From the NCBI RefSeq assembly GCF_019458805.1, contig NZ_JAIBOA010000013.1, forward strand, positions 166,049 through 230,048: 64,000 nt of DNA. The letters are read 5' to 3'. The position numbers were made by a program, and so were the translations under genes. Source of the stretch: Actinomadura parmotrematis. GTDB taxonomy: Bacteria; Actinomycetota; Actinomycetes; Streptosporangiales; Streptosporangiaceae. The notes under the pieces are model-generated. The model did not search any database, was not told the origin of the DNA, and worked only from the letters and a program-made list of their open reading frames with translations. This document shows, in pieces, positions 62,927 through 64,000 of the stretch. Positions within the stretch are counted from its first letter, which is position 1; each line of letters starts with the position of its first letter.

Positions 62927-63610
62927 ATGGACAGGCCCCGAGTGGTCGTCGCCGACGACAACGTGGTCGTGCGGTCCGGCCTCGTGTCGCTGCTGGAGGC
63001 CGCCGGCATCGAGGTCGTCGGCGAGGCCGGAGACGGCCGGACCGCGCTCTCCCTCGCCGAGCGGCTGACCCCCGACCTCGTCCTGCTGGACGTGCGGATG
63101 CCGCTGATGGACGGCGTCGCCGCCGCCGAGATCCTCAGCCGCACCACCCGCGTCATCATGCTGACCTACACGAGCGACCCCGAGGTGGTGCGGGCGGCCA
63201 TCGCCAAGGGCGCCCTCGGCTACCTGGTGCACGGCTCGTTCACCCCCGAGGAGCTCACCGCCGCCGTCCACGGCGCCATCGCCGGCCACCACCCCCTGTC
63301 GGAGGCCGCCGTGTCCGCGCTCGTCGGCGCCGTCCGGGGGGACGCGGCCGCGCCCGCCGCCGCGCCGCCGGACCCGGACCCGGCCCCGGCGCCGTCCGAT
63401 CCGGCCGCCCGGTACGGGCTGTCGGCGCGGGAGGCCGAGGTGATGGGCCTCATCGTGCAGGGCTACTCCAACGGGGAGATCGCGCGGCGCTCCTTCCTCG
63501 CGGAGAAGACCGTGAAGAACCACGTCAACCGGATCTACGCCAAGCTCGGCGTCACCTCCCGCGCGGAGGCCATCGCGCGCTGGATGGGCCTCCGCGAGGA
63601 CGACCGGTGA
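62927..63610 (+). CDS. LuxR-type response regulator of the tad operon
   Basis: The 227-residue regulator has a receiver (VVVADDN, Asp in LVLLDVRMP, Thr in IMLTYTS) and a LuxR helix-turn-helix (LSAREAEVMGLIVQGYSNGEIA, VKNHVNRIYAK). The switch lysine is replaced by His: GYLVHGS, where the two other regulators of the window have GYLTKDA and GFLVKDG. GGAGG lies five bases before the ATG at 62927; an ATG at 62915 is the alternative. It is the best candidate to bind the GGGCCC elements. Confidence 0.88.
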   Translation: MDRPRVVVADDNVVVRSGLVSLLEAAGIEVVGEAGDGRTALSLAERLTPDLVLLDVRMPLMDGVAAAEILSRTTRVIMLTYTSDPEVVRAAIAKGALGYLVHGSFTPEELTAAVHGAIAGHHPLSEAAVSALVGAVRGDAAAPAAAPPDPDPAPAPSDPAARYGLSAREAEVMGLIVQGYSNGEIARRSFLAEKTVKNHVNRIYAKLGVTSRAEAIARWMGLREDDR

Positions 63611-63620
63611 ACCGCCGGCT

Positions 63621-63639
63621 GGGCCCGTGGGCCCTACCG
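63621..63639 (+). promoter_or_regulatory. GGGCCC element, copy 1
   Basis: GGGCCCGTGGGCCCTACCG begins 11 bp after the response regulator stop and ends 115 bp before flp. The sequence GGGGCCCGCAC and two further GGGCC units follow, forming an array of GGGCCC palindromes. Related copies lie before three other units of the locus. Confidence 0.55.
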
Positions 63640-63680
63640 GAGAAGGGGCCCGCACCCGGCGCGGTTTGGGCCTTCGGGCC

Positions 63681-63710
63681 CTGGGAGCGGGCGGCGGGAT
63701 TTCCTAATGT
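63681..63710 (+). promoter_or_regulatory. Promoter of flp, shared with the large Flp-like gene
   Basis: CTGGGAGCG (63681-63689), 11 bp, then TTCCTAATGT (63701-63710) with TAATGT as a -10 box. This matches the minus-strand copy before the large Flp-like gene in sequence and spacing. Here the predicted start leaves a leader of about 38 bases carrying GGAAGGA. Confidence 0.55.
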
Positions 63711-63754
63711 CCTAAGCAGTCGAGGACCTCAGGAAATGTCCCGGAAGGAATACC

Positions 63755-64000
63755 ATGAATCCCCTCCTGCCTGTTCTGGTGTCCCTGGAGACCTTCCTCC
63801 GGGACCGCATCGAAGCCCGCGCCGAGCGCGACGACCGGGGCGCCAGCGCCTTCGAGTACGCGGCCCTCATCGTGGTCGCGGCCGCCATCATCGGCTTCCT
63901 GTTCACCCTGATCCCGGGCGTCAAGGACGCCGTCTCGAAGGCGATCGACACCATGTTCAAGGGCGGCGGGGGCGACGCCCCGCCCGCGACCGGCACCACC
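63755..64000 (+). CDS. flp: Flp-type major pilin, cut by the window end
   Basis: The 82 visible residues have a long leader, the class III cleavage site DDRG/ASAFEYAAL (Gly29, Glu at +5, Tyr at +6), the pilin helix LIVVAAAIIGFLFTLIPG and a Gly/Ala/Thr-rich end. It is the expected main subunit of the Tad pilus. GGAAGGAA precedes the ATG at 63755. No stop is reached before the window ends, so its length is unknown. Confidence 0.88.
   Translation, partial: MNPLLPVLVSLETFLRDRIEARAERDDRGASAFEYAALIVVAAAIIGFLFTLIPGVKDAVSKAIDTMFKGGGGDAPPATGTT

Overview
The window is chromosomal DNA of a very GC-rich actinomycete. GTG and TTG starts, Gly-Gly-Ala-Gly-type Shine-Dalgarno sites and third-codon G/C are typical throughout. 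The principal sigma factor (HrdB type), a ParE-type topoisomerase IV subunit and a DUF7455 protein sit together, as in Streptomyces. The tad pilus locus, the SseB-like proteins and the TnpB-only insertion sequence suggest a member of the Streptosporangiales such as Actinomadura; that family placement is inference.

Layout. 1-500: tail of a SMI1/KNR4-like protein. 424-3595: PadR regulator with two tandem paralogous membrane proteins and a third membrane protein. 3666-6951: four-gene cassette with an ESX-like small protein, a DUF1023 hydrolase, a lipoprotein and its leaderless paralogue. 7265-9445: hydrolase, ketosteroid-isomerase-like protein, redoxin. 9537-11380: NarL-type two-component system. 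11460-11879: decayed secreted-protein gene, then a CocE-like hydrolase. 13791-25368: parE, an ABC exporter, DUF7455, GNAT, YaaA, a TPR-like protein, hrdB and a PAS-GAF-PP2C phosphatase. 25844-29388: base-excision glycosylase, quinone oxidoreductase, a molybdopterin oxidoreductase with its cytochrome b partner, and a small conserved protein. 29466-35338: proteins including two SseB-like paralogues with TTG starts, separated by a TnpB element. 35359-37549: pxpABC 5-oxoprolinase operon. 37596-41386: AlkZ-like glycosylase, a 64-bp palindrome and a membrane-anchored double CbxX/CfxQ ATPase. 41561-49555: second two-component system, haloalkane dehalogenase, RNase HII, HhH glycosylase, double TerD protein, lipoate ligase, pirin, DUF3592.

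49552-64000 is the most interesting part: two divergent arms of a Tad (Flp pilus) locus. The plus arm carries a zinc-ribbon protein, CpaB, a TadZ ATPase fused in frame to a TadE pseudopilin, a second TadE, TadA, TadB, TadC, a histidine kinase, a response regulator and a classic Flp pilin (cut by the window end). The minus arm carries a prepilin peptidase, a TadG-like/NlpC-P60 fusion and a 476-residue protein whose N-terminus is a perfect Flp prepilin signal. A GGGCCC-rich element of about 19 bp recurs upstream of four transcription units of this locus, in the same orientation relative to each gene. The two Flp-type genes also share a promoter block with identical internal spacing. The locus therefore looks like one co-regulated system, plausibly controlled by the adjacent kinase/regulator pair, that builds a pilus and also deploys a large non-standard pilin-anchored protein and a cell-wall hydrolase.
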